DNA of 64,000 nucleotides from DASSQJ01 sp963772645 (GCA_963772645.1 CAVYYD010000012.1:1-64000); one strand, 5' to 3'. Shown: positions 7,715 to 16,543, counted from the first letter of the stretch. A program made the numbers and translations. Notes: a model not told the origin generated them from the sequence alone.

Positions 7715-8430
7715 TGAGCGCGGTGGCCACGCGGGTCGCGGCCGTCGTCCCCTGCAAGGACGAGGCCGAGCGGATCGCGGCGACGGTCGAGGCCGTCCTC
7801 GCCCTGCCGCCCGTCGGTCGGGTCGTCGTGGTCGACGACGGCAGTGCTGACGACACCGCCGCCCGGGCGCGGGCCGCCGGGGCCGACGTCGTCTCGCACG
7901 AGCGCAACCGGGGCAAGGCCGCCGCCCTGGAGACCGGCGTCGCCCGGGTGCGCGAGCTCGAGCGGGCCGGCCCCGCGGCCCTCCTCTTCGTCGACGGCGA
8001 CCTCGAGGCGACCGCCGCCAACCTCGGGGTCCTGACCGACGCGGTCCTCGCCGGTGAGGCCGACATGACGATCGCGACCCTGCCGGCACAGCTCACCGCG
8101 GGCGGCGGCCGGGGCCTCGTCGTGGGGCTGGCCCGTGACGGCATCGAGCGGCTCACCGGCTTCCGCCCGGTCCAGCCCCTGTCGGGGATGCGGTGCCTGT
8201 CGCCGGCGGCGTACGCGGCGGCGGTCCCGCTGGCCCGCGGCTGGGGGGTCGAGACGGCGCTGACCGTCGACGTGCTGCGCGCCGGGCTGCGGGTGCTCGA
8301 GGTGCCCTGCGAGCTCCAGCACCGGGTGAGCGGACGCGACTGGCGCGGCCAGCTGCACCGGGCGGAGCAGTACCGCGACGTGTGGCTGGCTCTCGTCCGG
8401 CGCGGCTGGCGGCCGTGGCGCCGGGCCTGA
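7714..8430 (+). CDS. Family 2 glycosyltransferase
   Basis: 238-aa GT-A fold glycosyltransferase. Early motifs are VVPCKDEAERI and the nucleotide-binding VVVDDGSADDT; LFVDGDLEA supplies the DxD-type metal site. GMRCLSPAAYAA and RGWGVETALTVDVL match the acceptor-side region of GT2 enzymes that use a polyprenyl-phosphate or lipid acceptor (DPM-synthase-like group). It lacks membrane segments. ATG 7714 overlaps the previous stop by one base, and the next gene starts inside its 3' end, suggesting a coupled sugar-donor and membrane-transferase pair. Confidence 0.88.
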   Translation: MSAVATRVAAVVPCKDEAERIAATVEAVLALPPVGRVVVVDDGSADDTAARARAAGADVVSHERNRGKAAALETGVARVRELERAGPAALLFVDGDLEATAANLGVLTDAVLAGEADMTIATLPAQLTAGGGRGLVVGLARDGIERLTGFRPVQPLSGMRCLSPAAYAAAVPLARGWGVETALTVDVLRAGLRVLEVPCELQHRVSGRDWRGQLHRAEQYRDVWLALVRRGWRPWRRA

Positions 8431-9980
8431 GCACCGACGGCTCACGGCGGCTGCTGGGCGCGCCCGCCACCCGCGTCGTCGTCCTCACCGCCTCGGTCGG
8501 ACTGCTCCTCCTCGTCGGGCTGAGCCGCCCGAACGCCGCCCAGCCGGACCTCTCGCCGAGCGGCTGGGCGCCGGGACCGCTGCTGCCCCTCACCCTGTCG
8601 CCGGCCGCGGTCACCGCCGTGCTCTGGGCCGGGTACGCGCTCGGTGCCGCCGGGGTCTGGCTCGGGCTGCGCCAGCGACCCGCCGGGCTGCGCAGCTGGG
8701 CGGTCCCGGGCACCCTCGCCGTCCTCGCCCTCCTCGTCGCGCCGTTCGGCTCGGCCGACCACATCAACTACCTCGCCTACGGCCGCATCCTCGACCAGGG
8801 CGGCGACCCGTGGCTCGCCTCGCCGGCCGGGTGGGCCGGCGGCACCGACCCGGTGACCAGCCGGGTGGAGGCCCCGTGGACGGAGGAGCCGAGCGTCTAC
8901 GGTCCGGCCGGCACGCTGCTCCACGGGCTCGCCGCCCTGGTCGGCGGGGACAACCTGCGGGAGGGCGTCTGGGCCTGGCAGGTCGTCGTCGTCCTGGCCT
9001 GGCTCGGGGTCCGGGCGCTGCTGCGCGCGACGCTCCCGCCGGAGGCGCGCGGACGGGTCGACGTGCTGTGGACGACCAACCCGGTCCTCCTCGGCGTCGC
9101 GGTCCTCGGTGCGCACATCGACGTCGTCGCCACGGCCCTGGCCCTCGCCGCCGTCGCGGTGGCCGCCCGCCGCCCCGGGGTCACCGGCGCCCTGGCCGCC
9201 GGTGCCGTCGCCGGCCTTGCCCTGTCGACGAAGGTGACCTACGGCATCGTCCTCGTCGGGCTGGCCGGCGCGTGGTGGCTCGCCGCACGCCGCGGCGAGG
9301 GCCGGGCCGGCCGGGTGCCGTGGGGCCGGGTCGGGGCGCTGACCGCCGGGGCCCTGGCCACCGCGGCGACCCTGCACGCCTGGGCCGGGCCGCACGTCTT
9401 CGACCAGCTCGCCCGCTCCCGGCAGGCGGTGTCCCTCGCGACGCCGTGGCGTCCCCTCCTCGACGGGCTCGGGCCGGCGGTCGGCAACGGTCCGACGCGC
9501 ACCCTCATCGGGGTCGGGGCCGCGGTGCTCGCGCTGCTCCTGGCCGGGCTGCTCCTGCGGCTGTCGGCGCCGGCCCGCCCGGCGGCCTCGGCCGCCGGGT
9601 CGGTGCGGCTCACCGGGACCACGGCCGCCGACGCGTTGCGGCTCACCGGCTGCCTCGCGCTCGCCTACGCGCTCGCCGCCCCGTACTCCCTCCCCTGGTA
9701 CGACGTCCTCGTCTGGGCGGCGCTGCCGGCGCTCCTGCCCGGAGCCCTCGACCTCGTGGCCCTCGGCCGGCTGCTCGTCATGGCCTGGGCCTACGTGCCC
9801 GGCCGGGTGCTCGGGATGACGCCGACCGTCGAGTCGGTGACCCTCGGCTTCCGCCGGGACGTCGCGCCGTGGCTCTCGCTCGCGCTGTGGGCCGCGGTCA
9901 CCGCCGTCGCCGTGCGGCGCGGGTCCCGGCCCTCGACCGGGCGTCGTCGAGCAGCCGGGCCGCGGCCACCGACACGATGA
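8415..9980 (+). CDS. GT-C integral-membrane glycosyltransferase, MptB-like
   Basis: 521-aa polytopic membrane protein with roughly 12-13 hydrophobic segments. The loop DHINYLAYGRILDQGGDPW after the third helix resembles the conserved extracytoplasmic acidic loop of polyprenyl-phosphomannose-dependent alpha-1,6-mannosyltransferases (MptA/MptB family), and GAHIDVVATALALAAVA and STKVTYG are further family-like segments. It probably extends a lipoglycan or wall mannan outside the membrane using a lipid-linked sugar. GTG 8415 overlaps the GT2 gene by 16 bases. The basic C-terminal tail overlaps the converging phosphatase-like gene by 83 bases. Confidence 0.8.
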   Translation: MAPGLSTDGSRRLLGAPATRVVVLTASVGLLLLVGLSRPNAAQPDLSPSGWAPGPLLPLTLSPAAVTAVLWAGYALGAAGVWLGLRQRPAGLRSWAVPGTLAVLALLVAPFGSADHINYLAYGRILDQGGDPWLASPAGWAGGTDPVTSRVEAPWTEEPSVYGPAGTLLHGLAALVGGDNLREGVWAWQVVVVLAWLGVRALLRATLPPEARGRVDVLWTTNPVLLGVAVLGAHIDVVATALALAAVAVAARRPGVTGALAAGAVAGLALSTKVTYGIVLVGLAGAWWLAARRGEGRAGRVPWGRVGALTAGALATAATLHAWAGPHVFDQLARSRQAVSLATPWRPLLDGLGPAVGNGPTRTLIGVGAAVLALLLAGLLLRLSAPARPAASAAGSVRLTGTTAADALRLTGCLALAYALAAPYSLPWYDVLVWAALPALLPGALDLVALGRLLVMAWAYVPGRVLGMTPTVESVTLGFRRDVAPWLSLALWAAVTAVAVRRGSRPSTGRRRAAGPRPPTR

Positions 9981-12063
9981 GCGGCACGGCGAGGGTCGCC
10001 GCGACCGCGGGGATGGCCACGCCGGAGTCGTTGACGAGGAAGCCGATCGTCAGGGTGATGAGGAGGGCGACGAGGCCGGCCCGCAGGGTCGGCGCCTGGT
10101 CCGCCGACCGCTCGAGCACCCGGGACCCCCACGAGGTCGGCCGGGCGAGGACGACGGTGACGACGACGAGCGCCACCGGGATGAGCAGGGTGAGCGGGAA
10201 GTTGAGGAGGAAGAGCTGCCAGTTCTGTTCGGCCTTGCGTGTGATGATGTCGAGGGCGTTGCCGTCGGCCACCGACTGGACGAACCGGCCCAGGTGGGTC
10301 CGCGACTCGGGGGGACGCAGCCAGTCGAGGACCGCGACGAGCACGAAGAGGCCGACGACCCCACCGCCGACCGCGGCCCAGCGACGCCAGGTCATCCGGA
10401 GACCGAGGACGGCGAAGGCGAGGTAGGCCAGACCGGGCACGAGCGCGGGCGGGCCGCCCCCGTCGGCACCCCAGAACGGTGCGGCGTCGACGAGCACGGC
10501 GAGCGCGCCGATCCCGGCGACCGCGGCCGCCGCCTCCCGGCGCCGGCCGCCGGCCACGAGCCACGAGGAGACCGCGGTCGCCAGGAGCAGGGTGGCCGTC
10601 GCGAACAGCGCGAAGGTCGGGTTCCCCATCCCGTAGAAGCGGCCGCCGACGACCGGCTGCAGGCCCATCAGCGAGGACAGCTGGAGCCGGGAGCCGGTCA
10701 TCACGTCGACGGCGAGGACGAGGACGGTGACGGCCGGGACGGCGGCCATCGGCCCGAGCACCCAGCGCCCCAGCGGGGGCCGGAGGGCGAGCGCGGTGAC
10801 GACGGCGACGAACAGCGCGACGGCGGCGACGAGCGAGAGCATCGGCAGCGGGAAGCGCCACCACGGGAGGAGGTTGGCGAGGAAGGTGGAGACCGGGACG
10901 GCGGCCGCGGCGACCGACACGGCGCGCACCCGCGACAGGACGGCGGTACGCGAGGACGGCGAACCGAGCCGGCCCGTCCACACGAGGTAGACGACGAGAT
11001 AGACCAGCAGCTGCCCGTAGGAGAGCACCTGGAAGAACGGCGCGACGAGGCCGTGCACGGCTCGGCTGGCCTCGTCCCGGTCGCGCAACGCCGTGAGCCG
11101 CGCGTCGGCGCGCCGCTCGGAGTTGTCCGGGGCCGGGGTGCTCGTCAGTGGCGAGCCCTCGACGGCGGTCGGTACCGGCACCCCGACCCGGGAGAGGACC
11201 GTCGCGGTGAGGTCGGGGGACTGGACCAGCCCCTCCTGCCGGGTGGAGCCGGAGGCCAGCAGCCCCGGGCCGAAGTGCGGGCCGCGGGCGAGGACGAGGC
11301 GCAGCCCGGGGGTCCTCCCCGCGTCGGCGAGGCTCGCGACGAGGTAGTCGGCGCCGTTGGGACCGGCCTCGAGGACCTGGCCGATGCGGGTGTCGATGGC
11401 GGTCAGCTGCTCACGGCGGGTGGGACCGGCCGCCTCGCCGGGGGGGACGTCCTCGGGGTCGCGCAGGACCCCGACGTCGACGAGGGTGACCGGGCAGGTG
11501 TTGAGGTCGGTGACCAGGTCGCCGGCGACGAGGTCGGACCAGCGCGGGACCGAGCCGTCCGACCGGGCCGCCCCGGCGGCGGCGTAGGGACCGATCGCCC
11601 GCACGCAGAGGCCCTGTCGGTCGAGCTCGCCGGCGAGCAGCCCGAGCCGGGTGTCGAAGTGGGTGGCCGCAGCGGCCCGCTCGTACTCGGACCACTGCGC
11701 GACGTGGCCGGCGACCACCGACGGCGGCCCGGGGCACGGCTCGGCCGCGGGGTCGGCGGCGTCGCCGCCGCGGGGCGCCGCGGCCCGCGAGCCGGCGGAC
11801 AGCGAGAGCCAGCCGTCCACCGGGCAGGTGTTCGCGTCGACGGACTTGACCGAGAGGGCGGCCGAGGAGCCGTCGCGCAGCAGCAGCCAGAGGTTGGGCG
11901 TCGCCGCCCGGCTGACGTCGGACCAGCCGATGCCGCCGGTGCCGATGACGACGACCGCGCCGCTCGCGCCGTCGGCCGGGGCGGCGGCGCGGGCGCTGGC
12001 GAGGAGGAGCCCGAGCAGCGACGCCATGACGGCGATCGCGACGGCCAGGGCTCTGCGGGTCAC
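9898..12063 (-). CDS. Membrane alkaline-phosphatase-superfamily-like protein
   Basis: 721-aa protein with a signal anchor (residues about 3-30), a large outside domain (about 35-380) and then about nine membrane helices. The outer part has GTGGIGW and ATPNLWLLLRDGSSAALSVKS, followed by an acidic TLVDVGVLRD strand and GPHFGPGLLASGSTRQEGLVQSPDLTATVL, resembling the metal-binding core of phosphatase/sulfatase-fold enzymes, but the metal ligands cannot be assigned confidently. The membrane half contains GRFYGMGNPTFAL and NDSGVAIPA, conserved in actinobacterial relatives. GTG 12063 follows TATCCT by seven bases. It is divergent from the GT87-like gene and may act on a lipid-linked or wall polymer; the function is inferred from fold and context. 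Confidence 0.75.
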   Translation of the reverse strand: MTRRALAVAIAVMASLLGLLLASARAAAPADGASGAVVVIGTGGIGWSDVSRAATPNLWLLLRDGSSAALSVKSVDANTCPVDGWLSLSAGSRAAAPRGGDAADPAAEPCPGPPSVVAGHVAQWSEYERAAAATHFDTRLGLLAGELDRQGLCVRAIGPYAAAGAARSDGSVPRWSDLVAGDLVTDLNTCPVTLVDVGVLRDPEDVPPGEAAGPTRREQLTAIDTRIGQVLEAGPNGADYLVASLADAGRTPGLRLVLARGPHFGPGLLASGSTRQEGLVQSPDLTATVLSRVGVPVPTAVEGSPLTSTPAPDNSERRADARLTALRDRDEASRAVHGLVAPFFQVLSYGQLLVYLVVYLVWTGRLGSPSSRTAVLSRVRAVSVAAAAVPVSTFLANLLPWWRFPLPMLSLVAAVALFVAVVTALALRPPLGRWVLGPMAAVPAVTVLVLAVDVMTGSRLQLSSLMGLQPVVGGRFYGMGNPTFALFATATLLLATAVSSWLVAGGRRREAAAAVAGIGALAVLVDAAPFWGADGGGPPALVPGLAYLAFAVLGLRMTWRRWAAVGGGVVGLFVLVAVLDWLRPPESRTHLGRFVQSVADGNALDIITRKAEQNWQLFLLNFPLTLLIPVALVVVTVVLARPTSWGSRVLERSADQAPTLRAGLVALLITLTIGFLVNDSGVAIPAVAATLAVPLIVSVAAARLLDDARSRAGTRAARRRR

Positions 12064-12070
12064 GCCGGAC

Positions 12071-12076
12071 AGGATA
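12071..12076 (-). promoter_or_regulatory. -10 hexamer TATCCT, leaderless start
   Basis: TATCCT on the minus strand ends seven bases before GTG 12063 and supports that start. Confidence 0.55.
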
Positions 12077-12149
12077 GGCAGTGCCGCTGCGCGCCCCGCA
12101 CCGAGCACCGGCCCCCGCGCCGCCCCCATCATCCCCGACAATGGGGTGC

Positions 12150-13502
12150 GTGCCCGCCCGGACCGCCGCCTCCCGCACCTCCCCGCGGGGATGGGGTCGC
12201 CTGGCCGCGCGCTGGTCGAGGGTCGCTGCGTGGGGCGAGCGGCGGATGCCGCACCCGTGGCAGCGGTGGACCCTCGCGGTCGTCGTGGTCCTGCTCGGAG
12301 CACTTCCGGTCGTCCTGCGCTACCTCGTCTTCTGGCCGCTGGACCAGTGGCAGGTGGACGTCGAGGTGTACCGCGAGGCCGGGGTCTCGATCCTCTCCGG
12401 CCGCCCGGTCTACCTCGCGATGACCGAGCCGCCCCAGCTGCTGCCGTTCACCTACCCACCGTTCGCGGCATTCCTCGCGGTGCCGCTGGCGCTGCTGCCG
12501 TTCGGTGTCGTCGGGTGGCTGTGGACCGCCCTCCAGGTCGCCGCCACCACGGCGGTCGTCTGGTACGCCGGGTACCGCCTGGTCCACCGGGCCGGGGGCT
12601 GGGCGCCGCTGGCCCTGGCCGCGCTCACCGCGCCGATGCTCTGGCTGCACCCGGTGAGCGACGGCATCCGGTTCGGTCAGGTCAACGCGTTCATCGTCCT
12701 GCTCTGCCTGATGGACCTGCGCGAGCCACGGCCGGGCCTGGTCGCCCGGGTGCCCCGCGGGGTGCTCATCGGGCTGGCGACGGCGGTCAAGCTGACGCCC
12801 GGGGTGTTCGTCGTCCACCTCCTGCTCACCCGGAGGTGGCGGGAGGCGGCCACCGCGGTCGGGACCGCGGTCGGGGTCACCCTCGCGGCGTGGGTGCTCC
12901 TGCCGCAGGCGTCGTTCGCCTTCTGGGGCGGCGCGCTGCAGGACCCCGCGCGGCTCGGCCCGAACATGGGGACGGCGAACCAGTCGATGCGCGGCCTCCT
13001 CCTGCGGGTCGGGCCGCAGGGCTGGCCCGGGACGGTGATCTGGCTCCTGGCCGTCGCGGTGGTCGGGGTCCTCGGGTTCGCCCTGGCCCGGCGCTTCCAC
13101 CGGGCCGGGGACTCGGTCGGCGAGGTCGCGGTCGTCGGGCTCCTCGCCTGCCTGCTCTCGCCGGTGGCGTGGATCCACCACTACCACTGGGTGGTGGTCG
13201 TCGTGCTCGCGCTCCTGGGCTCCAGGCCCTGGGAGCAGCCCCGCCGGCTCTGGGCCGGGCTCGGGATCACGGCGTTCTTCCTCTGCCGCCTCCCGTGGTG
13301 GGGGATCGACTGGCTCGGGCAGACCTCCTGGCCGCAGTGGCCAGGCCGGGTGCTCCAGAACGCCGACGTCGGCGGCGGCCTCGCGGCGCTCTTCCTCCTC
13401 TGGTGGGCGGTCCGGCCGGAGGGTCGGGCGCCCCGCCCCGACCCGGGCGGTCGTGAACCGGCCAGCGAGCCGGAGGGCATCCGGCCTAGCCTGAGGCGGT
13501 GA
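12150..13502 (+). CDS. GT87-type (DUF2029) integral-membrane mannosyltransferase
   Basis: 450-aa polytopic protein with 9-10 hydrophobic helices. The first outside loop after helix 1 has WQVDVEVYREAGVSILSG, carrying the Asp residues typical of GT87/PimE-like enzymes. Later family-like pieces are FTYPPFAAFLAVPLALLP, GQVNAFIVLLCLMDL, AVKLTPG and SPVAWIHHYHWV. It is expected to use polyprenyl-phosphate mannose on the outer membrane face. GTG 12150 is chosen because GACAAT sits seven bases upstream; ATG 12141 and ATG 12246 are alternatives. Its stop overlaps the DUF4446 start by four bases (GTGA). Confidence 0.82.
   Translation: MPARTAASRTSPRGWGRLAARWSRVAAWGERRMPHPWQRWTLAVVVVLLGALPVVLRYLVFWPLDQWQVDVEVYREAGVSILSGRPVYLAMTEPPQLLPFTYPPFAAFLAVPLALLPFGVVGWLWTALQVAATTAVVWYAGYRLVHRAGGWAPLALAALTAPMLWLHPVSDGIRFGQVNAFIVLLCLMDLREPRPGLVARVPRGVLIGLATAVKLTPGVFVVHLLLTRRWREAATAVGTAVGVTLAAWVLLPQASFAFWGGALQDPARLGPNMGTANQSMRGLLLRVGPQGWPGTVIWLLAVAVVGVLGFALARRFHRAGDSVGEVAVVGLLACLLSPVAWIHHYHWVVVVVLALLGSRPWEQPRRLWAGLGITAFFLCRLPWWGIDWLGQTSWPQWPGRVLQNADVGGGLAALFLLWWAVRPEGRAPRPDPGGREPASEPEGIRPSLRR
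13487..13492 (+). promoter_or_regulatory. Internal -10 hexamer TAGCCT before DUF4446 gene
   Basis: TAGCCT lies within the last codons of the preceding gene, six bases before GTG 13499. DUF4446-pheA may therefore also be transcribed on its own. Confidence 0.4.
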
Positions 13503-13927
13503 CCGGCCTGCACCCCGCCGAGCTCGCCGTGCTCGGCGTGCTCCTGTTCGCCGTCGCCGCTGCGGTCGCCGCGGTCGGCCTGCTGCTGCGCCGCGGGGCC
13601 GACCTGCGCCGACGGGTCGCCGCGCTGGAGAGCCACCGGCCGGCCGGGGACGCCGACGTCGCCGCGCTGCGCGCCGACCTGGCCCAGTCGCTGCGGCACG
13701 TCGCGGTGGTCCGCTACGACGCCTTCTCCGACATGGGCGGTCGGCTCAGCTTCAGCGCCGCGGTCGTCGACGACCGCGGCGACGGGCTGGTCCTCAGCTC
13801 GATCCACGCCCGGGGCGAGTCCCGCACGTACGCCAAGGGGGTGGTCGGCGGCACGTCCGACGCGACGCTCAGCCCCGAGGAGCAGCAGGCCCTCGCCGCC
13901 GCCCGCACCGGAAGGGAGCAGCCATGA
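13499..13927 (+). CDS. DUF4446 family membrane-anchored protein
   Basis: 142-aa protein with one N-terminal membrane helix (about 8-30) and a coiled stretch rich in Arg and Leu (about 31-65). The conserved DUF4446 core follows: VVRYDAFSDMGGRLSFSAAVVDD, SSIHARGESRTYAKGVVGG and LSPEEQQAL. The biochemical role is unknown. It sits in a translationally overlapping chain between the GT87-like gene and pheA, both junctions being four-base overlaps. Its placement next to pheA recurs in actinobacteria, which supports the identification. Confidence 0.88.
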   Translation: MTGLHPAELAVLGVLLFAVAAAVAAVGLLLRRGADLRRRVAALESHRPAGDADVAALRADLAQSLRHVAVVRYDAFSDMGGRLSFSAAVVDDRGDGLVLSSIHARGESRTYAKGVVGGTSDATLSPEEQQALAAARTGREQP

Positions 13928-14853
13928 CCCGCTACGGGTACTTCGGCCCGGAGGGGACGTTCACCTCGATGGCCCTGGACGCCTGGCGGCCGGCGACCGG
14001 CCAGGAGCGGCTCGCGTACGGGACGGTCGACACGACGCTCGCGGCGCTGCGGGCCGGCGAGGTCGACGCCGCGATGGTCCCGATCGAGAACTCGGTCGAG
14101 GGCGGGGTCTCCGCGACCCTCGACGCGATGGCGAGCGGCGAGCCGCTCGTCGTCGTCGGCGAGGTGCTGGTGCCGGTGACCTTCGTCCTCGCGGCCCGCC
14201 CCGGCACCGCCCTGCGCGAGGTCCACGCGGTCGGGACCCACTCCCACGCGTGGGCGCAGGTGCGCGGCTGGATGGCGGCCAACCTGCCCGATGCCGTGTA
14301 CGTCCCGACCCTCTCGACCGCCTCGGCACCGGCCGCGCTGGCCGAGGGCACCGACGCGTTCGACGCCGCGGTCTGCGCCCCGGCCGCGGTGGGGCTGAAC
14401 GGGCTGGAGGTGCTCGCCGAGGACATCGGCGACATGCAGGCCGCGGTGACCCGCTTCGTCCTCGTCGCCCGGCCGGGCTGGATGCCGAGCCCGACCGGTG
14501 CCGACAAGACGACGGTGGTCCTCTACCAGCGCGACGACCACGCCGGAGCGCTGCTGGAGCTGCTCGAGCAGTTCGCCGCCCGGGGGATCAACATCACCCG
14601 CCTGGAGTCCCGGCCGACGAAGGCGTCGATGGGGTCGTACTGCTTCTCGATCGACGCCGAGGGCCACGTCCTCGACGAGCGGCTCGGCGAGGCGTTGATG
14701 GGCCTGAAGCGGATCTGCGCGGACGTGCGGTTCCTCGGCTCCTACCCGCGCGCGGACGGCCGGCCGGCGACCATCGGCGCGCGCGCGAGCGACGCGGACT
14801 TCCACGCGGCGCGGGGGTGGCTCGACGGCATCCGCTCCCCCCGGCGGGGCTGA
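13924..14853 (+). CDS. pheA: Prephenate dehydratase
   Basis: 309-aa enzyme converting prephenate to phenylpyruvate in phenylalanine synthesis, in the cytoplasm. The N-terminal PDT domain begins YGYFGPEGTFT and carries MVPIENSVEGGV and the catalytic TRF motif in AAVTRFVLVA (about residue 180). The C-terminal ACT domain (about 195-285) has GALLELLEQFAARGINITRLESRP; the ESRP motif binds phenylalanine for feedback inhibition. There is no chorismate mutase domain, as is normal for actinobacteria. ATG 13924 overlaps the DUF4446 stop. The gene ends in an 18-base palindrome shared with the converging neighbour. Confidence 0.97.
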   Translation: MTRYGYFGPEGTFTSMALDAWRPATGQERLAYGTVDTTLAALRAGEVDAAMVPIENSVEGGVSATLDAMASGEPLVVVGEVLVPVTFVLAARPGTALREVHAVGTHSHAWAQVRGWMAANLPDAVYVPTLSTASAPAALAEGTDAFDAAVCAPAAVGLNGLEVLAEDIGDMQAAVTRFVLVARPGWMPSPTGADKTTVVLYQRDDHAGALLELLEQFAARGINITRLESRPTKASMGSYCFSIDAEGHVLDERLGEALMGLKRICADVRFLGSYPRADGRPATIGARASDADFHAARGWLDGIRSPRRG

Positions 14854-14867
14854 GCCGGCCGGCTCAG
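14850..14867. terminator. Perfect 18-bp palindrome holding two stop codons
   Basis: CTGAGCCGGCCGGCTCAG is its own reverse complement. It contains the TGA of pheA (14851-14853) and, on the other strand, the TGA of the META-domain gene (14864-14866). With only ten bases between the genes, it may serve as a two-way terminator or simply reflect very compact ends. Confidence 0.5.
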
Positions 14868-15355
14868 ACGGTCGGCGCCGGGCTCGACCCGCCGCCGGTG
14901 TCCGGGGCCAGCTCGAAGCCGAGCCAGTACCGCTCGCCCTCGCCCCAGTGCAGCGCGAGCATCGGCCCCGACCGCTCGAGCCGGGGCCGGGCGGTCAGCA
15001 TCTGGAGCACCCAGGTCTCCTGGGTCTCGAGCGGGGCCGGGCAGGCCCGGTGGGTCGTGGCCATCGCGTCGGTGACGAGGCGGCTGGACTCGACGTGCGC
15101 CCCGCTGCGGACGGTGTTGCACCCGGTGTCGAGGAACACGCCGCCGTCGGCGACGAGTAGCCGGACCGGGCCCACGAGCTGCGCCGGTGCCCCCTGCGCG
15201 TTCACGGCCGCGTACGTGCCGGCGACCTCGGCGAGCGAGGTGACCGGGAGCCAGCCGTTGGCGGTGTCCTCGGCCGGTCGGGACCCCAGGGCCAGGACGA
15301 GGACCGCGACGGCGAGGACGGCGGCCACGACGGCGACCCGGGTGCTCCTCCTCAT
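14864..15355 (-). CDS. META-domain exported protein
   Basis: 163-aa protein with an N-terminal signal or anchor helix (about 6-25) and no lipobox cysteine. The remainder resembles a META/HslJ-like domain: WLPVTSLAEVAG, then FLDTGCNTVRSG (the family's TGCN motif), then MATTHRACP with a second Cys, and WVLQMLTARPRLERSGPMLAL. The two Cys could form a disulfide outside the cell. ATG 15355 overlaps the stop of the acyltransferase gene by four bases, so it is the distal gene of a two-gene unit. The function of the domain is not established. Confidence 0.78.
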   Translation of the reverse strand: MRRSTRVAVVAAVLAVAVLVLALGSRPAEDTANGWLPVTSLAEVAGTYAAVNAQGAPAQLVGPVRLLVADGGVFLDTGCNTVRSGAHVESSRLVTDAMATTHRACPAPLETQETWVLQMLTARPRLERSGPMLALHWGEGERYWLGFELAPDTGGGSSPAPTV

Positions 15356-16452
15356 CGGTGGCGCTCCGGGGCGCCCGGGTCCGGCCCCGCGCCGTGGCGT
15401 GCCGAGGGCACGGGTGTCCCGCCTCCCGGAGGGACCTGGCCGGGTTCACTCGTGTGCTCCCGCACCCAGGCGTCGACCTCCGCCCACCGGTCCTCGAGCC
15501 AGGCGGCGAAGGCGGCCGGCTCGCCGGGCACCGTCTCGGCCGCGTAGGTCCACGTCTTGACGAGGAACGGGCGGTCGTGGAACGGCATCGAGTCCCAGAT
15601 GAGCCGCGGCGAGGTCAGCTGCCCGAACCCGGCGTGCGCGAGGACCATGACGTCGGCCCCGGGTCGGGCCGACCGCGCCGCCCACGCCCCTCCGGCCCGC
15701 GGGGGCAGGACGTGGCGCAGCTCCTCGGCCCGGCGAGCCCGCTCGTCGTGGCCCGTGGCGCGCAGCCGCCGGATGCTCCCCGCCCACCGGCGCGGGGTCC
15801 AGTTCTCGCCCTCGGGGAAGATGAGGACGACGTCGCCGCTGTCCATCGACTCCGCCATCCGGGTGACCCCCGCCGCCCGGTCCTCGCCGCGCCCGGACGT
15901 CGACGGCACGAAGAAGGAGTCGACCCGGGTGAGGATGGTGTCGACGCCCGGGTCCCAGCGCAGGGCCTCGGCGAGGACGATGCGGGGCAGCCGGTCCGCG
16001 GTGCGGGCGAGCAGCCAGGCGATGGCGAGGGAGTCGGCGGGCCCGGCGTGCCGGGCGAGGGCGATGAGCGGGTGGGCGTCGGAACCGAAGTGCATCCGGT
16101 CGGCGAGCCGCACCTCCAGCCCGACCCACCGGCGCGCGTAGTACATCAGCGAGTCCAGCGCCTGGCTGAAGAGGCGCTCGTGGTCCTCGTGCCACGTCGG
16201 CGAGGAGTGGTCGGGGCTGCGCGCCCACAGCGCCCAGCACGACACCAGCATCCGGATGTCGACCCACATGAGGACCACGGCGAGGCAGGCGGTGCGTAGC
16301 AGCCGGGCGCGCCGGTCGACGACGACGAGGAGGGCCCCGGCGACGACGACCGGGACGGCGAGGCCGGTGACGAGCACGCCGACCAGCGGCCAGACGATGT
16401 GGAGGAACCGCCGCACCGGCAGCGGCGGGGGCGGAACCGCGCGCATCCCCAT
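15352..16452 (-). CDS. PlsC-like lysophospholipid acyltransferase, membrane protein
   Basis: 366-aa protein with two or three N-terminal membrane helices (about 14-65) and an LPLAT domain. The acyltransferase H-x4-D motif is seen as HAGPADS (about 139-145), the later block as FFVPSTSGRG, and the FPEG block as LIFPEGENWTP. This points to acyl transfer onto a lysolipid at the cytoplasmic face, but the substrate cannot be read from sequence. ATG 16452 is chosen over 16446 because TAGGCT ends six bases upstream. It precedes the META-domain gene and follows the patatin gene on the same strand, suggesting membrane-lipid turnover. Confidence 0.82.
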   Translation of the reverse strand: MGMRAVPPPPLPVRRFLHIVWPLVGVLVTGLAVPVVVAGALLVVVDRRARLLRTACLAVVLMWVDIRMLVSCWALWARSPDHSSPTWHEDHERLFSQALDSLMYYARRWVGLEVRLADRMHFGSDAHPLIALARHAGPADSLAIAWLLARTADRLPRIVLAEALRWDPGVDTILTRVDSFFVPSTSGRGEDRAAGVTRMAESMDSGDVVLIFPEGENWTPRRWAGSIRRLRATGHDERARRAEELRHVLPPRAGGAWAARSARPGADVMVLAHAGFGQLTSPRLIWDSMPFHDRPFLVKTWTYAAETVPGEPAAFAAWLEDRWAEVDAWVREHTSEPGQVPPGGGTPVPSARHGAGPDPGAPERHR

Positions 16453-16458
16453 GGGGGG

Positions 16459-16464
16459 AGCCTA
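16459..16464 (-). promoter_or_regulatory. -10 hexamer TAGGCT, leaderless acyltransferase
   Basis: TAGGCT on the minus strand ends six bases before ATG 16452 and discriminates it from the downstream ATG at 16446. Confidence 0.5.
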
Positions 16465-16543
16465 GGGGTGCCGGACCCCGGGCCCCGGCGGTTCGCGGCC
16501 AGTGGGCGCCGGCCGCCGTCCGGCCGGGCGGGCGGCAGCCGAC

